NCBI RefSeq assembly: GCF_019973375.1
Contig: NZ_BPTV01000002.1
Span: forward strand, 605,228 to 669,227
Direction: 5' to 3'
DNA length: 64,000 nt
Source: Prevotella lacticifex
GTDB lineage: Bacteria > Bacteroidota > Bacteroidia > Bacteroidales > Bacteroidaceae
Part shown: positions 28,601 through 36,842 of the stretch, piece by piece
How positions within the stretch are numbered: position 1 is the stretch's first letter
Layout of the letters: each line of letters opens with the position of its first letter
Notes under the pieces: generated by a model
Seen by the model: only the letters and a program-made list of their open reading frames with translations
Databases searched by the model: none
What the model was told of the DNA's origin: nothing
Translations under genes and position numbers: made by a program

Positions 28601-30456
28601 ATACCGTCTATAGCGATGCCACGGTCGTAACGCAGGGCGCCGCCGAGACATCCGACCTCTCGAGGGTCTGCAAGATTACCGTCCCGACAACGCTGCCCGA
28701 GAACACCCCACTCACCATCCGCCCGTATAACGGCAGCGAGGCCAGCAATGTGGGCTTCGAGGTCAACTACAAAAACGGAGGATACTATTTCTATGAGTCG
28801 GCAACACACAATACAAAGGACGCTATGCTCGTCTTCGCTGCCGATACCAAAGACGACAGCGACAAACGCGAATACGGTCATCGTGATGTCAACCACGTCC
28901 TTGATACGTATTACGGAGACGTCACACAATATCTTACTCCGAACTGGACCTACAGCCCCGACACAAAGACAAAGGAGATAACTGTCAACAACAACTGGAA
29001 CGGCAAGACGGCAACGGTAAACACCATCGATGCCGGTACTACCATCTCGCAGGACGTCGAGGGACTTGACCCTGGTGTCTACACCGTACAGATGATCGTC
29101 AGGGGCAAGAGCAACGCCATTGGAACTCTTCAACTCCAGGGCAGTGAGTATACTGATGAGAAAGGCAAAATTGTGGGCAGCACGACAGGCTCCGACAGCA
29201 AGACCTTCGCAGGATACGACGCACAGGGTACCATAACTACCGACGGACGTGTGGAGCGGCTCCTGAAGACGGAGACGGAGAAAAAGAACGGATGGCAGAA
29301 ACTCGAGACGACAGCGACTGTGGGCGACGAGGGAAAGCTGACGGTAAGTCTGAAAGCCGAGGGCGAAGAATTGCAGCTCTCCGACGTGACACTACTCTGT
29401 AATGCCAACAATCCTTCTGAATTCCCGACAGTATGGACAAAGGCACCGACGAGCAGCACCGTCACGGAATATAACCTCACCGACCGGAAAAATGCCAACG
29501 ACTTCAGCTTCTTCGACCGCGGCGACAACAGTAATGCTGTCATCTACGCCGACAAGAACACCGTGCTCGGAATGAGCCCGAATACGTACAATGTGGCAGT
29601 GCCGACTGAATATAGATCAGCGAAAGGCGGAATAGTTTTCCATTCGGTAGGTAAAGGTACTCCTAATGCCAAAGATTTCGATAATGCAACAGGCCACAAA
29701 TTGGCATTCGACGACAATCCTGGTACGGACAACTGGACCAACGATAACACATGGGGTACATCTAAAGGAATATCGTGGAGCAGTTTCTCATGGAACAGAC
29801 AATTCACCGGTACAGCCTCAGGCTCAGGCGAAAGAAACACTATCTTTCTGCCGTTCAAGATGAGCGCTGAACAGATCAAAGGTATCTTCGGCGAAAACGC
29901 AAAGGTATACAAAATCAAGTCGGTCAACACGGATAAACTCACCGTAGAGGGAACAGAGGTGACCGAGACTAATCCGAACACCCCGTACATCCTCGAACTG
30001 CCGGAGGCAAAGGATGGCGTATCGTACGATGGCACGCTGAATACCTGGATTTCGAATGTTGAATCCATTCCGACAGAGATAGAAGGCACTCAGGACTATT
30101 TCGTGGGAGTGTATAAGTACACCAAATTCACGTCAAAGAGTGACGGAACTTACGATTACTATGGCTATGATGCCGAGCGCAACGGCATATTTAACTTCTT
30201 CAGTGATGATGGCGCCGATTTCAAACCATGGCGGGCTTATCTGAGAATCAAAACGAGTGCCGGGTCGAAACCATACTACTACTTCGTTATCGACGAAGGA
30301 GGCACGACGGCCATCGACAGTGTTAGTGCCGCTGCACTCACCGACGACGCCCCGGTCTACAATCTCCAGGGTCAGCTCGTAAGGAGAGCCGGACAGCACA
30401 CTCAGCTGCCGAAAGGCCTTTATATTCAGAAAGGTAGAAAATTCGTTCAGCAGTAA
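25606..30456 (+). CDS. Very large secreted surface protein with T9SS-type C-terminal sorting domain
   Basis: 1616 residues. A signal peptide ends about residue 30 (VTPVLRA). The next ~90 residues (YYLVGDFNKWTPG) resemble SusE/F or CBM-like starch-binding modules, and a second module of this kind appears around residue 410 (FMIGSALNSSLSNTFTDWNPAG). A chitobiase-like segment (VYYTTNGSDPVAAENP) lies near residue 725. The C-terminal part has the NTIFLPFKMSAEQIKGIFG motif shared with the 971-aa protein at 48243-51158, then a sorting domain (PVYNLQGQLVRR ... LPKGLYIQKGRKFV). Function is unknown; adhesion or glycan binding at the surface is inference. A small peptide gene follows after 12 nt. Confidence 0.85.
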   Translation: MQPNIFSMHVRLRIVCMTLALMMVTPVLRATDYYLVGDFNKWTPGDTYKFSVNETGTTATLSLTGAQINLASTKFLIQAVESSSNSWYLKNSTATTVIVNGDAVTAPSSNNKKDADYTVSGLSTLSSTTYTFTLTANSNDINDSKLKITSSSTGGGTSSSVNQPGIYLLGENFGATDPAKHLTYKFIRKNDSEYHFALYAGSMPMSVEQHGANKTDITPSWNGYTFRIEYVDAEGNTTVYSPSASDGYTLTGTDTNSGKEKDLGNGSNTWKIEDNGGIYDLVVTVDNDGKPEKWYYSSDPNRIVAYKASSSSNWTTEGFLYCVKDKNSEATAYCKNFFGTIPMVKDEEFKFILGNYWFGKKEDSEIYDQNVSINGATEAPNLKNYYDGIYPVEFNPDRTDYQLSGKDTTPLRIFMIGSALNSSLSNTFTDWNPAGATELVYDDDEQCYKGTVALNKNGHFRFLRDKNASGPATSLELNFGEDANVPGKGGDTDANNHVAYNSKTSGTDVVFNPDNNIYNVRFYIEAGTAMDGFNWDNGKYRYTIELPTRLNATITPTTATVDYAASLTPKVSVVGTTSDEQRTYAFTIDGTNPTIDPATGKATGTTVVRPYKYDKVVPTDDVYTFFMSSDNKLTYIGTDKKEHTLDGNTVTVKAQAVQTVTKGSKYRLEGDIATGTYVFKTAGTAPAASYTISVVNDNKTDLASINKATATVTVLNKATNSDDGVDVYYTTNGSDPVAAENPNSRLVRDRKITVYSIGNPDDINRIRVAIAGSKESDEDDGTTHASCTYDVTCSTSEGGYINYRDGYSDGKTLGGDGHIVVYVQPWSSDDKVSVATGDNPGEGRVPYIYAYENIDKDGVEVSKSLTNGHHIIDVTKDFALVQTVNPDEQWYYVDLVPDKGYKEVNVCMGYCDQDNSNTYTLTAATVANARNDMFLKYDVATGKIEDVTHAYTGDHFYTTGAGGTKSENANPGIGEHFFLAQVPVAWVINGNEVKVEKDNTVYSDATVVTQGAAETSDLSRVCKITVPTTLPENTPLTIRPYNGSEASNVGFEVNYKNGGYYFYESATHNTKDAMLVFAADTKDDSDKREYGHRDVNHVLDTYYGDVTQYLTPNWTYSPDTKTKEITVNNNWNGKTATVNTIDAGTTISQDVEGLDPGVYTVQMIVRGKSNAIGTLQLQGSEYTDEKGKIVGSTTGSDSKTFAGYDAQGTITTDGRVERLLKTETEKKNGWQKLETTATVGDEGKLTVSLKAEGEELQLSDVTLLCNANNPSEFPTVWTKAPTSSTVTEYNLTDRKNANDFSFFDRGDNSNAVIYADKNTVLGMSPNTYNVAVPTEYRSAKGGIVFHSVGKGTPNAKDFDNATGHKLAFDDNPGTDNWTNDNTWGTSKGISWSSFSWNRQFTGTASGSGERNTIFLPFKMSAEQIKGIFGENAKVYKIKSVNTDKLTVEGTEVTETNPNTPYILELPEAKDGVSYDGTLNTWISNVESIPTEIEGTQDYFVGVYKYTKFTSKSDGTYDYYGYDAERNGIFNFFSDDGADFKPWRAYLRIKTSAGSKPYYYFVIDEGGTTAIDSVSAAALTDDAPVYNLQGQLVRRAGQHTQLPKGLYIQKGRKFVQQ

Positions 30457-30468
30457 AGGAGGATAGTC

Positions 30469-30669
30469 ATGAAGAAGAAGAAATATATTAAGCCTGTAAC
30501 GGAGGTTATAGTGACAAGCGCAGGACATCTGTTGGCAGGGTCAGATCCCGGAATGCGTCATGGCAATTCCAAGGAGAACACATCCTTTGGCGATGAGTCC
30601 GACGATACCGAGAGTGCGCCCACCACGGGATGGGCGAAGGTCGGCACTGCCTGGGACGATGAACTCTAA
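30469..30669 (+). CDS. Small peptide of the KKxYIKPVTEV family
   Basis: 66 residues with a good ribosome-binding site (GGAGGATAGTC before the ATG), 12 nt after the 1616-aa gene. The N-terminus KKKKYIKPVTEVIVTSAGHLLAGS is basic then amphipathic and matches the two small peptides at 47854-48120 and 48138-48233. The middle is polar and acidic (Asp/Ser/Glu-rich), and the end is GTAWDDEL, like STWDE in the 88-aa paralogue. No typical signal peptide, no membrane segment, no cysteine. Function is unknown; see findings. Confidence 0.75.
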   Translation: MKKKKYIKPVTEVIVTSAGHLLAGSDPGMRHGNSKENTSFGDESDDTESAPTTGWAKVGTAWDDEL

Positions 30670-31213
30670 AGCTGATAATGAATGCGGTGAGCCTCGCCAC
30701 CGTGTTGATAATACATTGATTATGAATGCGCTGCACTTGCCACCGTATTGATAACACATTGAATATGAATGCGCTGCACATCGCCACCGTAGGGGCGGGG
30801 TTCATCCCCGCCCTACCAACTGCGCGGTAATAACACAGTGGAAATCTGTGGCATCATGTTGCGAATCATAATATTACACCGCTGCTGCGAGGGCGGGGAT
30901 AAACCCCGCCCCTACGGCGGGTGGGTGCCGCGAATTGCTGCTATGATGCCGAACTACGTTGATTGCTCTATATCTGCACGCTGCTGCGAGGGCGGATGCG
31001 TGCCGCACATCGTTACCAACGATGCCGCAAGGCCTCCACGGCGACCCGTCCATACGGCGGATGCGCGCTGCACATCACTGGTCAGCGGGCTGCACGAATG
31101 TAAAAACATTTCGCACCACGCTAATCATTGCGTCACACCGGTATATTATTGATTTACAGGAGGTTGCTGATATGTATCTTTTGGCTTTATAAAACGGTAC
31201 TTTTTAGAACGCA
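30670..31213. repeat. Gene-free interval with degenerate repeats
   Basis: Nothing coding. Three copies of a ~45-bp repeat (GAATGCGCTGCAC..CGCCACCGT) run from 30675 to 30795. GTAGGGGCGGGGTTCATCCC-type palindromes at about 30790 and 30893 match copies near 46.5, 47.1 and 47.6 kb. Confidence 0.55.
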
Positions 31214-31248
31214 AAACGGTCCATTTCATGAGCTGAAATGGACCGTTT
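31214..31248. terminator. Perfect 15-bp hairpin
   Basis: AAACGGTCCATTTCA, loop of 5, TGAAATGGACCGTTT. There is no following T-run, so it may be a processed 3' end or a repeat. The ISL3 copy inserted 15 bp further on. Confidence 0.4.
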
Positions 31249-32243
31249 CGCAATGCGAAATGAGGTTCATCCGACAAATCGTGTGATTTTGTCATTATGC
31301 AAATTGAAAAGTCTTAACTTAAAATAGTCAATGTCCCGGTAGCCATAGGCGTTTCTCTTCAAGACTTTTATTTTATTGTTGATCCCTTCTACTTTTGCAT
31401 TGCTTGTCCTACATTTGTAATAAGCCAGGATTCCAGTTCTGTAAGCGGCGATGGAATTACCCAGCTTTTCAAGGGTGGGAACTTTTGATTCCCGAGCCTG
31501 TTTTATCCAGTCATCCAGCACAGCTTCTCCTTCTTTATATGAGTCCTGCTTCCATACTTCTTGCAAGTATTCATTGAGAATGTAGGCTTTGCTCAGAGGT
31601 TCGTTCATCTTGATTACGTTATCCAATCTCTTCTTTTCATCCTCTGTAAAAATATCCTTATCATGGCGCAACAACAGCCAGCGCGTTCCCTTTATGACTT
31701 TTCTTTTTTCTAAGTCCTTCTCTTGATTATAGACCTCTCTTCTGACTTTGTCCAAGGCTTCGCCTGCCAGTTTCTGCACATGGAAGTGATCGAAAACGTG
31801 AATGGCATCAGGTAGGTTTTTCTTAATCGCAGAGATGAACGCAGCGGACATGTCTGAAGACACGGACTCTATCTTCGCGCCGCTTCTCTTCAATTTGGGC
31901 CAGAACTTCTTCAAAGAATCGATTCCTTTGCCATCTCCGACATGTATAATGGCACCACTCAACATGTCGACCACAATAGTCAGATAGACGTGTCCCTTCC
32001 TCAAAGCGAACTCATCAATACCAATGTGCTTGACATCCTTGATATCTATATGAGAAAACTTATGATTGAGATACGGTTCTTTCATTTAAATTTAGACTGA
32101 CATGGCATGATTGTTGCTCAGTCTCCGCTTTACCGCAGAAATGCTATTTGTAGTAAAGGTCTGATGACCAATGGATAAAGTATCCCCTACCCAAGCTGGA
32201 TGTAGCTTAGGGCTTATTATATATCCCTCAAAATTAACGACCT

Positions 32244-33425
32244 CTACAGACTGAGAAGAGAAATAGCATAGGCCAAGCTGTTCTTGGCGTAAGATGCAAT
32301 GGCTGAGAACTTGACTTTAAAGAGTTCTTTCCTCTTTCTGATGGTCTCTGGCAGGTGCTTTTTGGAGGCTATGGTGTAGATGATATAAACAAGCTTCTGG
32401 ATCGAGTCCAAGTTTCTGGCCGACTTTGTTTCTTTTCTCTTTGTGCGGTCCTGGCGCATTCTTGCATCCAGCGTCCAATGGAGATTGTTCTCGATTCCCC
32501 AGTGCATGCGGCTGATTCGATCCAAAGTCTGTGCCCTTTCTTCCAAACTGGTTATATAGTACCTCGTCTGTTTTTGTTCCGTTCCGCTTTTCTTTTCAAT
32601 CGTATGCGTGTCTATGGCAATCACAGCCTTGACATTGAGGAATTTTTCAAGCGCCTTGATACCGGATATGTCTGAATATACACGGCATCGGCGTTGGTAC
32701 AGCCTCCCGTGGGCAAGTTCCCACTCCGTCTTCCATTCGTCGTTAGGATGCAGCGTAGGCACAGCGTCCTCTACCGACCATCTTGCTGCTTTCTGGTTGG
32801 CTTTCAGCGCAATAAGATAGTCAGCTCCCTTCCCGACGATGCCTTTGATGATAGAACTTTGGCACGACATGGCATCCGCAGTTATAACGCATCCATTCAT
32901 GTAGTCAGCCCGCTCTATGATTTTGGGCACAGCCTTTATCTCATTGCTTTTCACCTCACACATTTCAGTGTCAAGCGGCAACCGGTCGGTCACGCTGAAA
33001 GCAGTCACAACATCAGGAGAGCGTCCGTCGCCAATTTTCGTACCCAGCATGAACTTGCCGTCAATTGCAATGTGCCGTCTGTTTGCTCCATCATGCTCCG
33101 ACACGTATTTTCGTGATAATGTCGAAACCAAAGAGGCCAAAGTAATGTCGTCGATTCCACCTTCCATCCTGCAAAGTGTGGGCTCGGACGGACATCCCTT
33201 AGCAAGAATGCCGAGGTGGTCTTGCAAGTAGCTCAAATGGATCGTTCCAAAGGCCACAATGTCCTTGCGAGTCTCGCAGCCGCATGCCCTGGCCAAAATA
33301 ACCAGCAGAAGCATGTCGGACAACTTGTGTTTACAGTTGCCTTTGTTCATCCTACGATAATCTGGTACTGAGTGGATAAAATTTAACAAATCTCGGCTCA
33401 GCAAATGCGGTTTTTCAACCGCCAA
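32244..33425 (-). CDS. ISAs1-family transposase
   Basis: A 393-residue DDE transposase. The N-terminal domain (LLNFIHSVPDYRRMNKGNCKH, LSDMLLLVILARACG) is the ISAs1/H-repeat-associated type; the catalytic core shows IAIDGK, ITADAMSCQ and WGIENNLHW. The frame opens with TTG inside a small hairpin (GCGGTT-GAAA-AACCGC), which may restrict translation; an in-frame stop lies just upstream. It is identical in translation to the gene at 34331-35512. Confidence 0.92.
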   Translation of the reverse strand: MAVEKPHLLSRDLLNFIHSVPDYRRMNKGNCKHKLSDMLLLVILARACGCETRKDIVAFGTIHLSYLQDHLGILAKGCPSEPTLCRMEGGIDDITLASLVSTLSRKYVSEHDGANRRHIAIDGKFMLGTKIGDGRSPDVVTAFSVTDRLPLDTEMCEVKSNEIKAVPKIIERADYMNGCVITADAMSCQSSIIKGIVGKGADYLIALKANQKAARWSVEDAVPTLHPNDEWKTEWELAHGRLYQRRCRVYSDISGIKALEKFLNVKAVIAIDTHTIEKKSGTEQKQTRYYITSLEERAQTLDRISRMHWGIENNLHWTLDARMRQDRTKRKETKSARNLDSIQKLVYIIYTIASKKHLPETIRKRKELFKVKFSAIASYAKNSLAYAISLLSL

Positions 33426-33485
33426 ACTCTTAATCCCTTATAGGGAAGAAAAAGTTGCATCCGAGATGATAAAAGTGCGTAATTG

Positions 33486-33517
33486 TTTGGTTATTAGCTA
33501 ATTATTTTGTATCTTTG
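33486..33517 (+). promoter_or_regulatory. Outward promoter inside ISAs1 copy 1
   Basis: TTTG-N20-TATCTTTG, a full consensus match, pointing away from the transposase toward the IS left end. It is followed by a 38-codon frame (33596-33712) whose start KGIKSLAVEKP repeats the first residues around the transposase start. Confidence 0.6.
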
Positions 33518-33528
33518 CAGTGTAAAAA

Positions 33529-33581
33529 GAAGAGGGGGCACAAAGTGCACTAATCGCACAAATACCATAAACCCCCTCTTC
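33529..33581 (-). terminator. Rho-independent-type hairpin guarding the IS transposase (copy 1)
   Basis: A 10-bp stem GAAGAGGGGG/CCCCCTCTTC. Read in the transposase direction it is followed by TTTTT, so it would stop transcription entering from outside the element. Confidence 0.5.
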
Positions 33582-34174
33582 AAAAATAAAAATATATGAC
33601 AAAAGGTATTAAGAGCCTGGCGGTTGAGAAACCGCCTTCGGGCGTTTGTGCCTATCGTCACATTCATTTAAACGGATTACATTGTGACATATTGTCTTCT
33701 ATGTCGGCTTAAATGAAAGAGCCCTTTGATTGAGATAGTTCTTGTGGATATCCTTCACCGTATCCCAACTCAGACCGAGATAGTGGGCTACATCTTTTAT
33801 CGTCATTCTATGAAGCAGTTCTATCACGAGCCTTGCCAAACGATGTGTATAGCGCTGCTTGCCGGTAACGAAATGAAGATCCTCATAGACATCAGCACCA
33901 CATGTCTTACACTTTAGACGACGCACCTTTACATGTAAGATTGATTGCTTGGTACCAATGTTGACACTGCGGATTTTACGAATCTTGAACCCGTTGCGTA
34001 CGACAACGTGACTATGGCAACATTCACATAAGGGCTCTTTCATTTAAGCCGACATAGAAGACAATATGTCACAATGTAATCCGTTTAAATGAATGTGACG
34101 ATAGGCACAAACGCCCGAAGGCGGTTTCTCAACCGCCAGGCTCTTAATACCTTTTGTCATATATTTTTATTTTT

Positions 34175-34227
34175 GAAGAGGGGGTTTATGGTATTTGTGC
34201 GATTAGTGCACTTTGTGCCCCCTCTTC
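34175..34227 (+). terminator. Rho-independent-type hairpin guarding the IS transposase (copy 2)
   Basis: Same GAAGAGGGGG/CCCCCTCTTC stem as in copy 1, followed by TTTTT toward the transposase. Confidence 0.5.
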
Positions 34228-34238
34228 TTTTTACACTG

Positions 34239-34270
34239 CAAAGATACAAAATAATTAGCTAATAACCAAA
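34239..34270 (-). promoter_or_regulatory. Outward promoter inside ISAs1 copy 2
   Basis: TTTG-N20-TATCTTTG on the minus strand; mirror image of the promoter in copy 1. The two promoters converge on the ISL3 fragment between the elements. Confidence 0.6.
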
Positions 34271-34330
34271 CAATTACGCACTTTTATCATCTCGGATGCA
34301 ACTTTTTCTTCCCTATAAGGGATTAAGAGT

Positions 34331-35512
34331 TTGGCGGTTGAAAAACCGCATTTGCTGAGCCGAGATTTGTTAAATTTTATCCACTCAGTACCAGATTATC
34401 GTAGGATGAACAAAGGCAACTGTAAACACAAGTTGTCCGACATGCTTCTGCTGGTTATTTTGGCCAGGGCATGCGGCTGCGAGACTCGCAAGGACATTGT
34501 GGCCTTTGGAACGATCCATTTGAGCTACTTGCAAGACCACCTCGGCATTCTTGCTAAGGGATGTCCGTCCGAGCCCACACTTTGCAGGATGGAAGGTGGA
34601 ATCGACGACATTACTTTGGCCTCTTTGGTTTCGACATTATCACGAAAATACGTGTCGGAGCATGATGGAGCAAACAGACGGCACATTGCAATTGACGGCA
34701 AGTTCATGCTGGGTACGAAAATTGGCGACGGACGCTCTCCTGATGTTGTGACTGCTTTCAGCGTGACCGACCGGTTGCCGCTTGACACTGAAATGTGTGA
34801 GGTGAAAAGCAATGAGATAAAGGCTGTGCCCAAAATCATAGAGCGGGCTGACTACATGAATGGATGCGTTATAACTGCGGATGCCATGTCGTGCCAAAGT
34901 TCTATCATCAAAGGCATCGTCGGGAAGGGAGCTGACTATCTTATTGCGCTGAAAGCCAACCAGAAAGCAGCAAGATGGTCGGTAGAGGACGCTGTGCCTA
35001 CGCTGCATCCTAACGACGAATGGAAGACGGAGTGGGAACTTGCCCACGGGAGGCTGTACCAACGCCGATGCCGTGTATATTCAGACATATCCGGTATCAA
35101 GGCGCTTGAAAAATTCCTCAATGTCAAGGCTGTGATTGCCATAGACACGCATACGATTGAAAAGAAAAGCGGAACGGAACAAAAACAGACGAGGTACTAT
35201 ATAACCAGTTTGGAAGAAAGGGCACAGACTTTGGATCGAATCAGCCGCATGCACTGGGGAATCGAGAACAATCTCCATTGGACGCTGGATGCAAGAATGC
35301 GCCAGGACCGCACAAAGAGAAAAGAAACAAAGTCGGCCAGAAACTTGGACTCGATCCAGAAGCTTGTTTATATCATCTACACCATAGCCTCCAAAAAGCA
35401 CCTGCCAGAGACCATCAGAAAGAGGAAAGAACTCTTTAAAGTCAAGTTCTCAGCCATTGCATCTTACGCCAAGAACAGCTTGGCCTATGCTATTTCTCTT
35501 CTCAGTCTGTAG
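34331..35512 (+). CDS. ISAs1-family transposase
   Basis: 393 residues, identical to the product of 32244-33425 and with the same TTG start inside a hairpin. It is intact and presumably active, since the element has inserted twice in the same ISL3 copy. Confidence 0.92.
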   Translation: MAVEKPHLLSRDLLNFIHSVPDYRRMNKGNCKHKLSDMLLLVILARACGCETRKDIVAFGTIHLSYLQDHLGILAKGCPSEPTLCRMEGGIDDITLASLVSTLSRKYVSEHDGANRRHIAIDGKFMLGTKIGDGRSPDVVTAFSVTDRLPLDTEMCEVKSNEIKAVPKIIERADYMNGCVITADAMSCQSSIIKGIVGKGADYLIALKANQKAARWSVEDAVPTLHPNDEWKTEWELAHGRLYQRRCRVYSDISGIKALEKFLNVKAVIAIDTHTIEKKSGTEQKQTRYYITSLEERAQTLDRISRMHWGIENNLHWTLDARMRQDRTKRKETKSARNLDSIQKLVYIIYTIASKKHLPETIRKRKELFKVKFSAIASYAKNSLAYAISLLSL

Positions 35513-35985
35513 AGGTCGTTAATTTTGAGGGATATATAATAAGCCCTAAGCTACATCCAGCTTGGGTAGGGGATACTTTATCCATTGGTCATCAGACCTT
35601 TACTACAAATAGCATTTCTGCGGTAAAGCGGAGACTGAGCAACAATCATGCCATGTCAGTCTAAATTTAAATGAAAGAACCGTACATTCACATCGAGTTT
35701 TTACATCTCTTTTTTGGATATGATGAATAATAGTATTACCTTTGTACTCAGTCTTAGTGCATTCGAAGTCCCTGATTCCGTATGCATAATAGATATAGCT
35801 GGTGTCCATTTGTCTTGTTTTTTTTAATCACTTACAAAGGTAATGGATTTCCAGCTATTTTCTTTACATCATCCACACTTTATCACACGATTTGTCGGAT
35901 GAACCCGAAATGATACGTATCAAGATGATGTAAATATATTTCAATGCCAATCGCCGATGCATTGGACTTTCTGCCACCTCAGGAA

Positions 35986-36842
35986 ATCACCCTTTTATCT
36001 TCCTCAGCCACATCATAAGTAAGACCCAAGACCGGATTATTCCAAGAGGGAATCACGGCACAGTGGATATTTTCCGTGGGTTGGATATGAGGCTTCTTCG
36101 CTGTATCGATTACATTTAGAGAGATGGAAAATAGTCCTGAACAGTCTTTAGCTCCTCATGGAGCTATGGGTCTGACGTGAAGGGGCAGCCCTTACGAGCA
36201 AGCTCGTGGGCTGCCCCTTCACGTCAGACCCGCACCTTCGGTGCCAAGCCTGTCCCGGACGAAAATCGCTGACGCGTAAAATTGCGCATGGGCGCATAAA
36301 ATCATGCAACCGATAGCTTAAATGACGACTTTCTGAATCGTTTGTGGACGGAATAGTGAGGTGCTGATATTTTATGCACCGTTAAGGTGCAATTTTACGC
36401 GTCAGCGATTTTCGTCATGGACAGGCTTTTACCCCGTAGGGGTGAGTCTCAGCCTATGGGATAGACTGCGAGCTTGCTCGCAAAGGCTATCCCATAGGCT
36501 GAGACTCATAGCTCCATGAGGAGCTATGGGCCTGTTCAGGACTATTTTCCTTTCCTTCGTGGTGATGGATGACTACACATCGGAGAAGTCTGTACAACAT
36601 ACAGAATTACTCTTACGTTTCAAACAGTTTATAGAAAATTTCTGCTTCCTCTCACCATCATTCCACGGAGAATATCCACTGTGCCGAAATCACCCTTTTA
36701 TCTTCCTCAGCCATAATATCAGGAAGACCTACGACCGCATTATTTCAAGAGGGAATCGCCCTTTTATCTTTCTCAGCCACATCATAAGGAAGACCCAAGA
36801 CCGGATTATTCCAATAGGGAATCACCCTTTTATCTTCCTCAG
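35986..36842 (-). repeat. 66-bp tandem repeat derived from the 3' end of the Crp-type gene
   Basis: Units start at 35986, (element inserted), 36689, 36755 and 36821, an exact 66-bp period. Each begins with the last ~22 bp of the Crp-type gene on the complement (encoding LRKIKG-stop) and continues with ~44 bp of spacer. The array was split between its first and second units by the element at 36056-36687. Confidence 0.8.
36056..36687. mobile_element. 632-bp gene-less inserted element (MITE-like) with nested palindromes
   Basis: Terminal inverted repeats of 24 bp (CGGCACAGTGGATATT-y-TCCGTGG; 36056-36079 and 36663-36686, one mismatch). It is flanked by AATCA at 36051-36055 and 36688-36692, an apparent 5-bp target duplication inside a 66-bp tandem array. 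Inside: AAAATAGTCCTGAACAG inverted at ~36129 and ~36531; a perfect 24-bp stem (36168-36191/36208-36231); a perfect 21-bp stem (36444-36464/36487-36507); and an inverted block with AAAATCGCTGACGCGTAAAATT. No ORF on either strand looks real. A related partial copy lies at 51717-51923. Confidence 0.7.

Larger units (their letters stand above)
32073..33726 (-). mobile_element. ISAs1-type insertion sequence, copy 1 (1654 bp)
   Basis: Ends read inward as ACGGTTCTTTCATTTAA (32073) and AAGGGCTCTTTCATTTAA (rc from 33726), imperfect inverted repeats. A 10-bp target duplication TGATTGAGAT lies at 32063-32072 and 33727-33736. It contains one transposase gene, an outward promoter and an inward-protecting terminator. 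Confidence 0.92.
34030..35683 (+). mobile_element. ISAs1-type insertion sequence, copy 2 (1654 bp)
   Basis: Same element as 32073-33726, in opposite orientation. A 10-bp target duplication ACATTCACAT lies at 34020-34029 and 35684-35693. Both copies have the same length and identical transposases, so at least one arrived very recently. The two left ends face each other across a 303-bp ISL3 piece, forming an inverted repeat with 1.65-kb arms. Confidence 0.92.
31267..35809 (-). pseudogene. ISL3 transposase split into three pieces
   Basis: The pieces on the minus strand are 35809 to ~35684 (N-terminus), ~34029 to ~33727 (zinc ribbon to HTH) and ~32072 to 31267 (DDE domain, 264 residues). Every piece visible is identical in translation to the intact transposase at 8916-10130. 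The gene is inactivated only by the two insertions. Confidence 0.9.
31264..35905 (-). mobile_element. ISL3-family IS, second copy, interrupted by two ISAs1-type elements
   Basis: The ends are the same GGTTCATCCG... inverted repeats as at 8820-10133. The 8-bp target duplication CGAAATGA is at 31256-31263 and 35906-35913. The total is 4642 bp. Subtracting two 1654-bp insertions and their two 10-bp target duplications leaves exactly 1314 bp, the size of the intact copy, so no other change in length has occurred. Confidence 0.95.

Noticed and set aside
30838-31192. Frames of 77-104 aa after the small peptide gene
   Set aside because: Composed of the GC-rich dispersed repeats; no coding character.
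36689-36842. Possible CRISPR array (66-bp period)
   Set aside because: Whole units are repeated, including the would-be spacers, and the sequence derives from the end of the adjacent gene.
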